Origin: JBCBAP01 sp038532435
GTDB taxonomy: Bacteria; Pseudomonadota; Alphaproteobacteria; Rhodobacterales; Rhodobacteraceae
Assembly: GCA_038532435.1 (NCBI GenBank)
Contig: JBCBAP010000003.1
Span: 65,563 to 129,562, forward strand
Direction of reading: 5' to 3'
DNA: 64,000 nucleotides
Shown: positions 7,981 through 16,784 of the stretch, piece by piece
Layout: every line of letters starts with the position of its first letter
Position numbering within the stretch: position 1 is the stretch's first letter
Translations under genes and position numbers: made by a program
Notes under the pieces: generated by a model
What the model was told of the DNA's origin: nothing
What the model saw: only the letters and a program-made list of their open reading frames with translations
Databases searched by the model: none

Positions 7981-9762
7981 ATGTCAGACACCCGCGCACA
8001 CCGCCGCTTCCGCTCCCAGGAATGGTTCGACAACCCCAACAATCCGGGCATGACCGCGCTCTATCTTGAACGCTACCAGAACCAGGCCTTCACCCGGGAT
8101 GAGTTGCAGGCGGAACGACCTATCATCGGCATCGCGCAGACCGGCAGCGACCTTGCGCCCTGCAACAAGATCCACGTGTTCCTCATGGACCGCATCAAGG
8201 CGGGGATCCGGGACGGGGGCGGGATCCCCATGGAGTTTCCCGTTCACCCAATCCAAGAGACGGGCAAGCGGCCGACCGCAGCGCTCGACCGAAACCTGCA
8301 GTATCTCAGCCTCGTGGAGGTGCTGCACGGTTACCCGATCGACGGCGTGGTGCTGACGACCGGGTGCGACAAGACCACGCCCGCCATGCTCATGGGGGCC
8401 GCCACGGTCGACATCCCCGCCATCGCGCTCAACGGCGGGCCGATGCTCGACGGCTGGTGGCAGGGCAAGCGCGCGGGCTCCGGGACCATCATCTGGGAAA
8501 GCCGCCGCCTGCTCGCTGAAGGCAAGATCGACTATGAAGAGTTCATCCAGCGCGCCTGCTCCTCTTCACCCTCCCTCGGTCATTGCAACACCATGGGCAC
8601 AGCCTCGACCATGAACGCGATGGCGGAAGCGCTCGGCATGTCCCTGCCGGGCAACGCGGCAATCCCCGCGCCGTTCCGGGAACGCATGAACATGGCCTAC
8701 GAGACAGGCAAGCGCGCGGTCGCGATGGTCTATGAGGATCTCAAACCGTCGAAGATCCTGACCCGGGCGGCGTTCGAAAACGCGATCCGCGTCAACACCG
8801 CGATCGGCGGTTCCACCAACGCACCACCGCATCTGCAGGCTGTCGCGCGCCACGCCGGGGTCGATCTCGACGTGAAGGACTGGGAGACCCACGGCTACGA
8901 TGCGCCGCTTCTGGTGAACATGCAGCCCGCGGGCGAATACCTCGGCGAGAGCTTCTTCCGCGCGGGCGGCGTTCCTGCGGTGATGGGGGAGATGCTGGCC
9001 GACGGAATGCTCCACGGCGATGTGATGACCGCGAGCGGCAAACCCCTCACCGAGGCTCTTGCCGGCGCGCGGAGCGTCGACCCATCCGTGATCCGCCCCG
9101 TGTCCGATCCGATGCGGAGGAAGGCGGGCTTCCTCGTTCTGTCCGGCAACCTTTTCGACAGCGCGCTGATGAAAACCTCGGTGATTTCCGACGACTTCCG
9201 CCAGCGCTTCCTCTCGGAACCGGGCAATGAGGGCGTCTTTGAAGCGCGTGCCATCGTGTTCGAAGGACCGGAGGATTACCACGACCGGATCAACGATCCG
9301 GCGCTTGCCATCGACGACCGCTGCATCCTCTTCATCCGGGGCGTGGGCTGCGTTGGCTATCCAGGCTCCGCGGAGGTCGTGAACATGCAGCCCCCGGATG
9401 CGCTGATCAAGGCGGGCATCAACCACCTGCCCACCGTGGGCGACGGTCGACAGTCCGGCACCTCTGAAAGCCCCTCGATCCTCAACGCCTCGCCAGAGGC
9501 CGCGGTGGGTGGAGGGCTCGCACTGCTGCGGACCGGGGACACGGTGCGGCTCGATCTCAACGCCTCGACCCTCGACGCGCTCGTCCCCGCGGACGAATGG
9601 CAGGCCCGCCGCGACGTGTGGACCGCTCCTCAGATCGAGAGCCAGACACCGTGGCAGGAGATCTATCGCACCCATGTGGGTCAGCTCGCCCAGGGCGGCT
9701 GTCTGGAGCTCGCGACCGCCTACCAACGGGTCGCTGAAAACCTGCCAAGGGACAATCACTGA
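7981..9762 (+). CDS. IlvD/Edd-family aldonate dehydratase (L-arabonate/D-xylonate type)
   Basis: 593 residues, the length of the pentonate-specific branch of the IlvD/Edd family. The Fe-S cluster cysteines are visible at residues 61 (LAPCNKIH), 129 (TTGCDKTTPAM) and 202 (GHCNTMGTAS). The enzyme should dehydrate a sugar acid to its 2-keto-3-deoxy derivative. The extended N-terminus (FRSQEWFDNPN) is typical of arabonate/xylonate dehydratases rather than dihydroxyacid dehydratase. It stands alone between bhcR and the CTERM protein with 305 bases upstream. Pentonate breakdown by the dehydrogenase/hydrolase route gives glycolate, which would link it to bhc; that is inference. Confidence 0.88.
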   Translation: MSDTRAHRRFRSQEWFDNPNNPGMTALYLERYQNQAFTRDELQAERPIIGIAQTGSDLAPCNKIHVFLMDRIKAGIRDGGGIPMEFPVHPIQETGKRPTAALDRNLQYLSLVEVLHGYPIDGVVLTTGCDKTTPAMLMGAATVDIPAIALNGGPMLDGWWQGKRAGSGTIIWESRRLLAEGKIDYEEFIQRACSSSPSLGHCNTMGTASTMNAMAEALGMSLPGNAAIPAPFRERMNMAYETGKRAVAMVYEDLKPSKILTRAAFENAIRVNTAIGGSTNAPPHLQAVARHAGVDLDVKDWETHGYDAPLLVNMQPAGEYLGESFFRAGGVPAVMGEMLADGMLHGDVMTASGKPLTEALAGARSVDPSVIRPVSDPMRRKAGFLVLSGNLFDSALMKTSVISDDFRQRFLSEPGNEGVFEARAIVFEGPEDYHDRINDPALAIDDRCILFIRGVGCVGYPGSAEVVNMQPPDALIKAGINHLPTVGDGRQSGTSESPSILNASPEAAVGGGLALLRTGDTVRLDLNASTLDALVPADEWQARRDVWTAPQIESQTPWQEIYRTHVGQLAQGGCLELATAYQRVAENLPRDNH

Positions 9763-9870
9763 CACGTCCTCTGTCCGATGGCCGACGTCTCCGATAGGGA
9801 CAGTACCGGACAGCAGTCACGGCAAGCCGGGATCGGCGCTGGCGTCCTCCTACGCGGGTGGGGAGGGACG

Positions 9871-10605
9871 TCAGGTCTGTCGCCCGCGTCGCATGATACC
9901 GAGCCCGAGCACCGCCGTTGCGAGCAGCGCGAGCGGCATCGGCAGCGGGACCGGTGCGGGGCGATCATACAGGATCTCGAGTAGGCCGATGCCCTCCGGA
10001 TCGGCGTTGGTGATGGTCACACCGGCAATCGTCGCCATGCCGCTGACCGTCGCAAAACCCAACCGCGCACCGTCCACAAGCGTGTCCTCGATTGCGCCTA
10101 GGAGCGTGCCATCGCGGGAAAAGAACTCCGCCTTCAGCGTCCCTGGTACCGCGCCGGCACCCCCGGCCCCGGCCACGCGAAATCCGAAACGCGAGGTGTC
10201 CTCATCGAAGAGGAAGGAGAGTGCCCCCTCCCCGAACGCATCGATGTTCGGGAACCCGGAGGGTCCGGACCCGACAATGACGTCGATACCGAGGTCAACC
10301 ACCGTCACGTTCGCGCCCGGCGCACCCGCGACGAGGGTCAGCGGCCCGGTCGGCGTGCCGGAGATCGTGTCAAAGGTACCGGTCTGGCCGAGCACCTGAC
10401 CCGCGAACCGCTCCGCGATCTTGATCCCGTCCAGGTCGATCACGCTATCGAAGGTCGCACCGGGAACGGCGGGGGCGTTGAGCGGGGAAAGGTCGATCTG
10501 CACCGTGTCGGTGAGGTCGGCATAGGCGACGGGAACAACGCTCGCGGCAGAGCTGGCGGATGCAGCAAGCGCTGCGGTGAGGAACACGGGCAGGAAACGG
10601 GACAT
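9871..10605 (-). CDS. VPLPA-CTERM-type sorted secreted protein
   Basis: 244 residues. An N-terminal signal peptide (MSRFLPVFLTAALAASASSA) leads into a beta-rich extracellular domain. The C-terminus is tripartite: the sorting motif VPLPMPLALL, a hydrophobic segment (ATAVLGLGI) and a basic tail (MRRGRQT). This is the layout of PEP-CTERM/VPLPA-CTERM proteins processed by exosortase in Rhodobacterales. No exosortase or exopolysaccharide gene is in the window, so it is a distant substrate. The adhesive or matrix role is inferred from the family, and the ligand is unknown. Confidence 0.75.
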   Translation of the reverse strand: MSRFLPVFLTAALAASASSAASVVPVAYADLTDTVQIDLSPLNAPAVPGATFDSVIDLDGIKIAERFAGQVLGQTGTFDTISGTPTGPLTLVAGAPGANVTVVDLGIDVIVGSGPSGFPNIDAFGEGALSFLFDEDTSRFGFRVAGAGGAGAVPGTLKAEFFSRDGTLLGAIEDTLVDGARLGFATVSGMATIAGVTITNADPEGIGLLEILYDRPAPVPLPMPLALLATAVLGLGIMRRGRQT

Positions 10606-10692
10606 GAGTACATCTCTCTTGGAACGCTACGCGCTGCAGGAGATCAGCAGTCCCGCTTCTGATCCATACCCAGCTTTGGGGATCGTGCGTGC

Positions 10693-11583
10693 CTACGAGC
10701 CACTCTTTAGGCTGCGTTCCCGCCACCACAGGTAGAGACCGCTTCCGATGATGATGGATGCGCCGAGCAGCGTCCGGGCCGAGGGCGGTTCGGCGAACAC
10801 GATCCAGCTCAGCGCGCTAGCATAGAGGATCTGCACGTAGATGAGGGGGGCGAGCACCGAGGCCTCCGCCCAGCGATAGGCGCGGGTGAGCAGCGAGTGG
10901 CCAAGCGCGCCGAGGCTGCCGAGGAGCAGCGCAAGACCCCAGTCGAGCGCCCCTGACGGCTGCACCCAGACCCACGCGGCAGGGGGCGCAAGGGCCAAGG
11001 TGGCGATGCCGCTGGCGAACACCTGCGCCGTTGGATTGTCGTCTACGCCCGCGATCTTCCGCGTGAGAACAAAATAGATCGATGCGCCGGTGAGCGCGGC
11101 GAGAGAATAGAGCATCGCCCAGTGAAACGTCGCCTCCCATGGAGCGGTGATCACGAGCACCCCGAGAAATCCGACCCCGATGGCAACGAGCCTCCGCGGC
11201 CCCACCGGTTCGCCCAATATCGGAACGCTCATCAGCGCGATCAGCAGCGGTGCAGCGAAAAAAATCGAGGTGGTCAGCGTGAGCGGCAGGTACACGAGGG
11301 CGGCGAAGTTGAACACCGTGGAGGCGAACAGCATCACCCCCCGCAGGACCTCGATGCCCGGCGCGTTGGACCGCAGGATACTCAGGCCCGACCCGGGCAG
11401 ATAGGCTACGAGAATAGCTACAAAGTGCACGGCATAGCGCAGGAATGCCACTTGGATCGCGGGCAGACCCGCGGTCACCAGCCATTTCGCGATCGTGTCC
11501 ATGCTCGTGAACATCGCGAAAACAACCAGCAGCGTGGCAACCGCGAGGCCGGCGCGGTTCTCCCTCGGGCGGGGGGCGGTCAT
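10693..11583 (-). CDS. EamA/DMT-family membrane exporter
   Basis: 296 residues with about ten hydrophobic segments arranged as two EamA repeats, the DMT-superfamily architecture. It should be an inner-membrane carrier, often an exporter of metabolites. The ATG at 11583 overlaps the stop of the preceding DenD-like gene as ATGA, which marks it as the last gene of the sugar-acid operon. No specificity can be read from the sequence. A role in exporting an overflow intermediate of the pathway is only a guess. Confidence 0.82.
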   Translation of the reverse strand: MTAPRPRENRAGLAVATLLVVFAMFTSMDTIAKWLVTAGLPAIQVAFLRYAVHFVAILVAYLPGSGLSILRSNAPGIEVLRGVMLFASTVFNFAALVYLPLTLTTSIFFAAPLLIALMSVPILGEPVGPRRLVAIGVGFLGVLVITAPWEATFHWAMLYSLAALTGASIYFVLTRKIAGVDDNPTAQVFASGIATLALAPPAAWVWVQPSGALDWGLALLLGSLGALGHSLLTRAYRWAEASVLAPLIYVQILYASALSWIVFAEPPSARTLLGASIIIGSGLYLWWRERSLKSGS

Positions 11584-12554
11584 CCCGGGCGACGGTCCCT
11601 GTGATCATCCTCCAGGAACCAGCGGACCGAATTCTCGAAGCTCTCATCTGCAGCGAAGCCAAGACGCAGTCCCTTCTCCGCCGCAAAATGGCTGCGCCAT
11701 CCCAGGACGATGCGTTCGATCACCGGGTCCGGGTCCCACGTGATCAGATCGGCTGGTCCGGACCCCGCAACCCGGGTCATGGCCGCGATCATCTCCGCGA
11801 CCGTGTCGGTACGCCCGGGCAAATTGATGTTGCGGTTGGCGCCGAAGGCTTCGCCATCGATCTCTGCTGCGTGGATCAGGTTGGCGGTCACCGTGCGCGG
11901 AGCGGTGTGCCAGATCGGGTAGTCGTCGGACACCGGGCAGTTCGCAGCCTCACCCTGCAGGGGCTCACGGAAGATCGAGGACATGAAGGAGGACGCCGCA
12001 GCGTTGGCCTTGCCCGGCCGGATGGAGACCGTCGGCAGGCGCAGCCCGCGCCCGTCGAGGAACCCTTTCCGGCTCATGTCGTTGAGCAGCAGTTCCCCCA
12101 TGGCCTTCTGCGCACCGTAGGATGTCTGCGGGTTCAACTCGACGCCGTCGGAGATCAGGTCCGGCGCCTCCCCCCCGTGCACGGCGACGGAGGAGGCATA
12201 GACGAGGACCGGCGCGTTGCCTTGCGCCCGCGCCGCTTCAAGAAGGTTCAGGGTGCCGCGCAGGTTCACCCGCATGCCGAGGTCGAAATCCGCCTCCGCC
12301 GCGCCGGACACCACGGCGGCGAGATGAAAGATGACGTCATAGGGCTCGGCGAAAAGCGCGCTCACCTCCCCCGTGTCAGAGATGTCGGAAGCCACGCCGT
12401 TCACCGGGAAGTCAGCGCCCGGCACGGGTGGCGCAGTAACATCGCTCAAGGTGAGCGCCTCGATGCCCATCCCGCGCAGCGTGCCCGTGCGGGCGAGCGA
12501 CTGCGCAAGCTTCTGGCCGAGAAAACCGCCGCCGCCGGTGATGAGAATGCGCAT
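11580..12554 (-). CDS. denD: NAD-dependent epimerase/dehydratase, D-erythronate dehydrogenase-like
   Basis: 324 residues of the extended SDR type: the nucleotide motif GGGGFLGQ at the N-terminus, the active-site YGAQK (Tyr-x3-Lys) in TSYGAQKAMGELL, and a substrate domain with SIRPGKANAAAS. Length and the N-terminal LTLSDVTAPP region resemble DenD, which oxidises D-erythronate to its 2-keto acid. The neighbouring HIBADH-like gene at 15026 belongs to the family of threonate/erythronate dehydrogenases, so a four-carbon sugar-acid branch is plausible. The symbol is a family-level assignment. Confidence 0.7.
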   Translation of the reverse strand: MRILITGGGGFLGQKLAQSLARTGTLRGMGIEALTLSDVTAPPVPGADFPVNGVASDISDTGEVSALFAEPYDVIFHLAAVVSGAAEADFDLGMRVNLRGTLNLLEAARAQGNAPVLVYASSVAVHGGEAPDLISDGVELNPQTSYGAQKAMGELLLNDMSRKGFLDGRGLRLPTVSIRPGKANAAASSFMSSIFREPLQGEAANCPVSDDYPIWHTAPRTVTANLIHAAEIDGEAFGANRNINLPGRTDTVAEMIAAMTRVAGSGPADLITWDPDPVIERIVLGWRSHFAAEKGLRLGFAADESFENSVRWFLEDDHRDRRPG

Positions 12555-12568
12555 GACGTCTCCCTCGG

Positions 12569-14278
12569 TCAGTTGTTCTGCACGCGAACCGTGGTGGTCC
12601 CGATACGAATGTCACGGATCTGGGCCGGTAACGTGGTCAGCTTCCCGCTGCGTACATCTGAAACCAGAGACGTCTGCTGAACGTAACGAGTTCCAAATCC
12701 CGTCCAAAGGTCGTTGGGACCGCGAACATAGAAGTTCAGCCAGCTGTCGGAGGCATCAGCTTGTGACGACATCACGATCACCATCTCGTCACCCGGAACA
12801 TCGGTCCGGATGTCGACATAAGCGGCGATGCAGTTTTCGAACGGACCATCAGCTGTTCCGGCGCAACGAGCCAGGTTCGGCGTTTGGGCGAAAGACTCCA
12901 GCCTCAACGGAGGGCTCCCGGTTGGCCAGACTTCCAGTCGCGCCAACCGGCGTGAGCTACGCTCGGGATCATTCGGCCCGTCCCGGACAATTGCTCGACC
13001 TGACTCTGCATCGACCACCACGGTTCGCATGTCGGTTGTGCCGCGTTCGGCCTCGGCCAGCCCAACGAGTGCCATCTGTCCCTGCTTTCCCCACCTTTCT
13101 TCAAGCAGCTGTAGATCCGAGCGGCGGACATCCTCGGCCGTCATAAGCCGGGCAGCTTGCGAAGATGCCGAGATGCCGAAGGGATCGAGCAGCGGTGTCT
13201 GCACCAGCGCTCCCGCCACAACCGCGGCAAAGGCAATCCGGATCCCACCCGCACGCATGATCTGAAACGTGCGCGAAGGAACCGCCTGCGCAAGCACATA
13301 GAGAAGCGCGTAAGCCGACAAAAGCCCGGCCAGGATCATCGCAAGGATCCTGGAGGGGCTCCACCCCACATCACCCACCCGCACCGCGATCGCCCAGACG
13401 GACAAAGCCGCAAGAACTGGCAGGATGAGGACGCTGACCCGCGCGGCGAGAAGAACGAGACGCGCGGAGCTCGCCCGCGCCTCATCGGGACCGAGCGTTG
13501 CGGCGATGAGCACAAGCGTGAGGGCGCCCACCATCAATAGGGTGACGGCGGTGGAGAACCCGCCCGTTACGTTCCCCGGTCCGGCGAAGATCAGCGCGAC
13601 CGTGAAGACGAGGAGGCACACGGCAACCGGCACAATGAGCACGCGCATGAGGTTCAAAACCAGCGTCAGCATCGTCCGGACCAGTCCCGGATACTCACCC
13701 GCAATCGACAGCGCGATGCCGAACGCGAGACCCGTGAGCACGGAGATGCCTGGCCCGCTCTCAAAAACCGCGTCCAACAGCCCGATCCCGACGATCTGCA
13801 AAAGCAGGTTGCAGAACGCATAGAGGAGCCAGAAGAACAGGACGAACACCACGGCAACGGTCAGGCGCACCACCCCGCTCCACGCCGTGTCAAACAGCAC
13901 CGCGTGATTGAGGCACTGCCGTCCGGCGATCACAGGGGGCACCGCGAGCGCGAAACTGACGAGGAGCGGCATCACCAGTCCGGGTGTGGCCACCATTTCC
14001 GCGTCAGGAAGCAGAAAGCGCGCATGGCTCCAGAGGGAGAGTGCGACGGCCCCTGCCGTCAGGCCAGCCGCACGGACCGTCGCGCTCGCCGGTGGCAGCG
14101 GCCCCGCCATCCCCGCGAAGGCCGCAAAGAAGAGGGCTGTTGCGAGCACGATGGCATGCTCAACCAGCGGGGCGAGGTTTGAGACCGCGCCCTCGACGAA
14201 GATAATCCAGAACGCCACCCCCGCTGCCAGCCCCATGGCGGGCAGCACCCAGCGGAGAGGCACTGTAGAGGCGTTCAC
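12569..14278 (-). CDS. DUF4153 membrane protein
   Basis: About 569 residues. The first 420 or so hold around eleven or twelve hydrophobic helices, and the last 150 form a soluble domain. The pattern is that of DUF4153 proteins, an uncharacterised integral membrane family. GTG 14278 overlaps the stop of the upstream SDR as GTGA and is preferred to TTG 14287. Its place in the middle of a sugar-acid operon, fourteen bases from the next gene, is unusual because DUF4153 genes are normally not tied to catabolism. The function is unknown. Confidence 0.72.
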   Translation of the reverse strand: MNASTVPLRWVLPAMGLAAGVAFWIIFVEGAVSNLAPLVEHAIVLATALFFAAFAGMAGPLPPASATVRAAGLTAGAVALSLWSHARFLLPDAEMVATPGLVMPLLVSFALAVPPVIAGRQCLNHAVLFDTAWSGVVRLTVAVVFVLFFWLLYAFCNLLLQIVGIGLLDAVFESGPGISVLTGLAFGIALSIAGEYPGLVRTMLTLVLNLMRVLIVPVAVCLLVFTVALIFAGPGNVTGGFSTAVTLLMVGALTLVLIAATLGPDEARASSARLVLLAARVSVLILPVLAALSVWAIAVRVGDVGWSPSRILAMILAGLLSAYALLYVLAQAVPSRTFQIMRAGGIRIAFAAVVAGALVQTPLLDPFGISASSQAARLMTAEDVRRSDLQLLEERWGKQGQMALVGLAEAERGTTDMRTVVVDAESGRAIVRDGPNDPERSSRRLARLEVWPTGSPPLRLESFAQTPNLARCAGTADGPFENCIAAYVDIRTDVPGDEMVIVMSSQADASDSWLNFYVRGPNDLWTGFGTRYVQQTSLVSDVRSGKLTTLPAQIRDIRIGTTTVRVQNN

Positions 14279-14997
14279 CCGGCCCAACCGCCGTCGATGA
14301 GGCAGGCCTGGCCGGTCGTGAACGCGCTTTCATCGCTGGCAAGATACGTCGCCAGGCTCGCGATTTCTTCCGCCGTGCCAATCCGTCCCATGGGCTGGCG
14401 GGCGATGAAATCCGCCATGGCCTTGTCGTAGTCACCGGTCGCCCTGAGGCGATCGTGCAGGCTCGGGCTGTCGACTGTACCCGGGCAGATCGCGTTGCAG
14501 CGGATGCCTTCGGTGATGTATTCGCGCGCCACGGACTTGGTCATGCCAATAACCGCCGCCTTCGTCGTGCCGTAGATAAACCGGTTCGGCGCGCCGATGA
14601 TCGATGAGCAGGCCGACGACATGTTGACGATCGCACCGCCCCCCTGGGAGCGCATCCCCGGGATCGCCGCCTGCATGGTGTGAAACATGGCACGGCAGTT
14701 GAGGGCGAAGGAAAAGTCCCACTCCGCATCCGTCGCGTCGAGGATCGTGCCGCTCTCCACCCAGCCAGCGCAGTTGAAGAGGATGTTGGGGGCGGCGGCT
14801 CCGACGGCGGCGAACACCGCCTCCCGGTCCGTCACGTCGAGCTGCGCGGTCTCGCACCCTTCCAGACCCTCCAGCAGCTCCAGCTTGAGGTCCGTGGCGA
14901 CCACGCGGGCACCCTCGGCGACGAAGCGGAGCGCGGTTGCCCGTCCGATGCCCTGCCCGGCTGCGGTCACGAACGCGGTTTTTCCCTGTAGTCTCAT
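14275..14997 (-). CDS. SDR oxidoreductase, 2-keto-3-deoxy-acid dehydrogenase-like
   Basis: 240 residues of the classical SDR fold. The cofactor motif is AAGQGIGRA, NCAG sits on strand 4, and the catalytic serine and Tyr-x3-Lys are in SSACSS and YGTTKAAV. The sequence most resembles the group holding 2-keto-3-deoxy-L-fuconate dehydrogenase and the DHRS6-type hydroxybutyrate dehydrogenases (the short N-terminus MRLQGKTAFVTAAGQGIG is typical). With dehydratases upstream and an FAH-type hydrolase at 26739, oxidation of a 2-keto-3-deoxy acid to a 2,4-diketo acid is the favoured role, by inference. Confidence 0.85.
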   Translation of the reverse strand: MRLQGKTAFVTAAGQGIGRATALRFVAEGARVVATDLKLELLEGLEGCETAQLDVTDREAVFAAVGAAAPNILFNCAGWVESGTILDATDAEWDFSFALNCRAMFHTMQAAIPGMRSQGGGAIVNMSSACSSIIGAPNRFIYGTTKAAVIGMTKSVAREYITEGIRCNAICPGTVDSPSLHDRLRATGDYDKAMADFIARQPMGRIGTAEEIASLATYLASDESAFTTGQACLIDGGWAG

Positions 14998-15025
14998 GAT
15001 GTTTTCTCTCGTTCCTTAACCACGC

Positions 15026-15922
15026 CTACTTGCCATCTTCAGCGAACAGATCCGCGAAGTAGTGCACCATCTCCGGCACCATCCGGTCCGCGAAGCCCTG
15101 CGCCTTCGCCATGCCGAGGGCCGTGCGAGCGGAGGCGGACATGAGCGACGGCGCACCCAGTTGATCGGCCATCTGCCGGTAGTAACCCACATCCTTGTGA
15201 CCGTTGGAGACTGAGAAGGCGAGCTCGATCTCCCCGTCGATGGCCTGCGCCTTGATGAACTCCATCATCCCGGAGCGAAGCGGTCCGGCACCCATGACGT
15301 CAAAGAGCGTCTGGCGCGGAATTTCGGCGAGGTCCGCCATCGCAAAGGCCTCGGACATCGCGCATGCGGTTGTCATGGCAAAGAAGTTGTTGATGAGCTT
15401 GAGCGTGTGCCCGGCCCCCAGCGGGCCCACGTGGAACACGTTTTCCCCCAGATCCTCGAGCACGGGGCGGACCGCCTCGAACGCGTCCGGATCGCCCGCG
15501 CCCATGATGTTGAGCTTACCGTCATAGGCGTGGGCGGGCGTGCGCCCGAGCGGCGCATCGAGCATCTGTGCGCCCTTTGCCGCGACCGCCGCGCCGAGCA
15601 TCTTGGTCGAACCGGGAAGCGATGTGCCGAAGTCGATGACCGTGGCACCGGCACCGAGACCTGCGATCACGCCCTCGTCGCCCAGCATCCGCCCTTCGAC
15701 GGAGGCGGAGGTGTCCACGCAGACCATCACGATGTCCGAGGCCTCCGCCAGCGCCTTCGGCGTGGTGACCTCGGTGGCGCCCCGCGCCACTGCCGCCTCG
15801 ACATTTGCGCGGCTGCGGTTCGCGATCACCGTCAGCGGATAGCCACGGTCGAGGAGCCGGCTCACCATTGCCGATCCCATCAGACCCAGACCGATGAAGC
15901 CGATGCGGGGCAGATCGCTCAT
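15026..15922 (-). CDS. NAD(P)-dependent beta-hydroxyacid dehydrogenase (HIBADH family)
   Basis: 298 residues. The N-terminal Rossmann domain begins GFIGLGLMGSAM. The substrate-binding DFGTSLPGST and the catalytic lysine motif GHTLKLINNFF are both intact. The family covers 3-hydroxyisobutyrate, tartronate-semialdehyde, threonate and erythronate dehydrogenases. In this operon a sugar-acid substrate is likely. A longer frame exists, but ATG 15922 is supported by AAAGGA eight bases upstream and puts the Rossmann motif at its normal place. Confidence 0.87.
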   Translation of the reverse strand: MSDLPRIGFIGLGLMGSAMVSRLLDRGYPLTVIANRSRANVEAAVARGATEVTTPKALAEASDIVMVCVDTSASVEGRMLGDEGVIAGLGAGATVIDFGTSLPGSTKMLGAAVAAKGAQMLDAPLGRTPAHAYDGKLNIMGAGDPDAFEAVRPVLEDLGENVFHVGPLGAGHTLKLINNFFAMTTACAMSEAFAMADLAEIPRQTLFDVMGAGPLRSGMMEFIKAQAIDGEIELAFSVSNGHKDVGYYRQMADQLGAPSLMSASARTALGMAKAQGFADRMVPEMVHYFADLFAEDGK

Positions 15923-15941
15923 TTCGAATTCCTTTCTCAGT

Positions 15942-16784
15942 TCAATCGAGGCCCTGTGACAGGGCGAGAAGATCCTGCGCCGCCCCAACCGGGGCAGCGC
16001 GGTTCGCATAGATTGCGAAGCTGGCGACGGCCATGTGCCTGAATAGATCGAAGCCGGTCAACACGTCGAGCCCGGCGGCCCGTGCCCGCAGGACAAAGGG
16101 CGTGTTGATCGGGGTGTACACCGCATCGAACGCCCAGCCTTGAGCCCCTATCGTCGCCATCTCGAACGCGCTGCCAGGATAGGCATGCATGCCCAGCGGC
16201 GTCGCGTTGACCAAACCCGTCGCGGACCGTGCCGCCCCCATCGCGGATGCAGCAGGTATGGCCTCGATCCGAGGAGAGGTCTCTGCCAGCGCCACGGCCC
16301 GTGCCGGATCCGTGTCCCAAAGGAGGATCCGGTCCGCCCCGAGAGTGAGAAGAGCGGCGATCACCGCCCGAGCAGCACCGCCCGCACCGGCAACGGCAAC
16401 CGTTCCGGGCGTCGCATCCGCGAACCGCTCCCGCCACGCGCCAAGAAACCCGGAATAGTCGGTGTTGAACGCGGTGATCTCCGGGCCGAACCGGAGCAGG
16501 TTGGACGCGCCGACCCCTTCCGGATACTGCCTGATGTCGGCAATCCTGTGGGCGTCGGTCTTGAACGGATGGGTCACCGTGAGGCCCGTCTGCCCCTCCT
16601 CCCGCATCCGCACCACAAGATCCGCGAGTATGAGATCGGGCAGCAGATCACTGTCGAAGGCGTTAAAGCTGAGGGCAATGCCAGCCCTGTCCGCCAGCAG
16701 CGACTGCGCCATGCCGAAACGGGAGCGTCCGATATGCGCACCGACAAGCGCGATGCGCAGAGGGGTCGATCCGGCACCGTCCAT
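15942..16784 (-). CDS. Shikimate/quinate dehydrogenase-like protein (AroE family) in a catabolic operon
   Basis: 280 residues. The N-terminal substrate domain keeps the AroE catalytic lysine in TVTHPFK (residue 75) and the aspartate of NTDYSGF (109), and the NAD(P) loop AGAGGAARA follows. The SxS shikimate-binding motif is replaced by GRSRFGMAQ, so the true substrate may be quinate or another polyhydroxy acid. ATG 16784 overlaps the previous stop as TAATG. As a member of a sugar-acid operon it is unlikely to be the housekeeping AroE. Confidence 0.83.
   Translation of the reverse strand: MDGAGSTPLRIALVGAHIGRSRFGMAQSLLADRAGIALSFNAFDSDLLPDLILADLVVRMREEGQTGLTVTHPFKTDAHRIADIRQYPEGVGASNLLRFGPEITAFNTDYSGFLGAWRERFADATPGTVAVAGAGGAARAVIAALLTLGADRILLWDTDPARAVALAETSPRIEAIPAASAMGAARSATGLVNATPLGMHAYPGSAFEMATIGAQGWAFDAVYTPINTPFVLRARAAGLDVLTGFDLFRHMAVASFAIYANRAAPVGAAQDLLALSQGLD

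Noticed and set aside
9771..9813. Inverted repeat CTGTCCG / CGGACAG after the aldonate dehydratase
   Set aside because: Seven-base arms with a 29-base loop are too weak to call a terminator.
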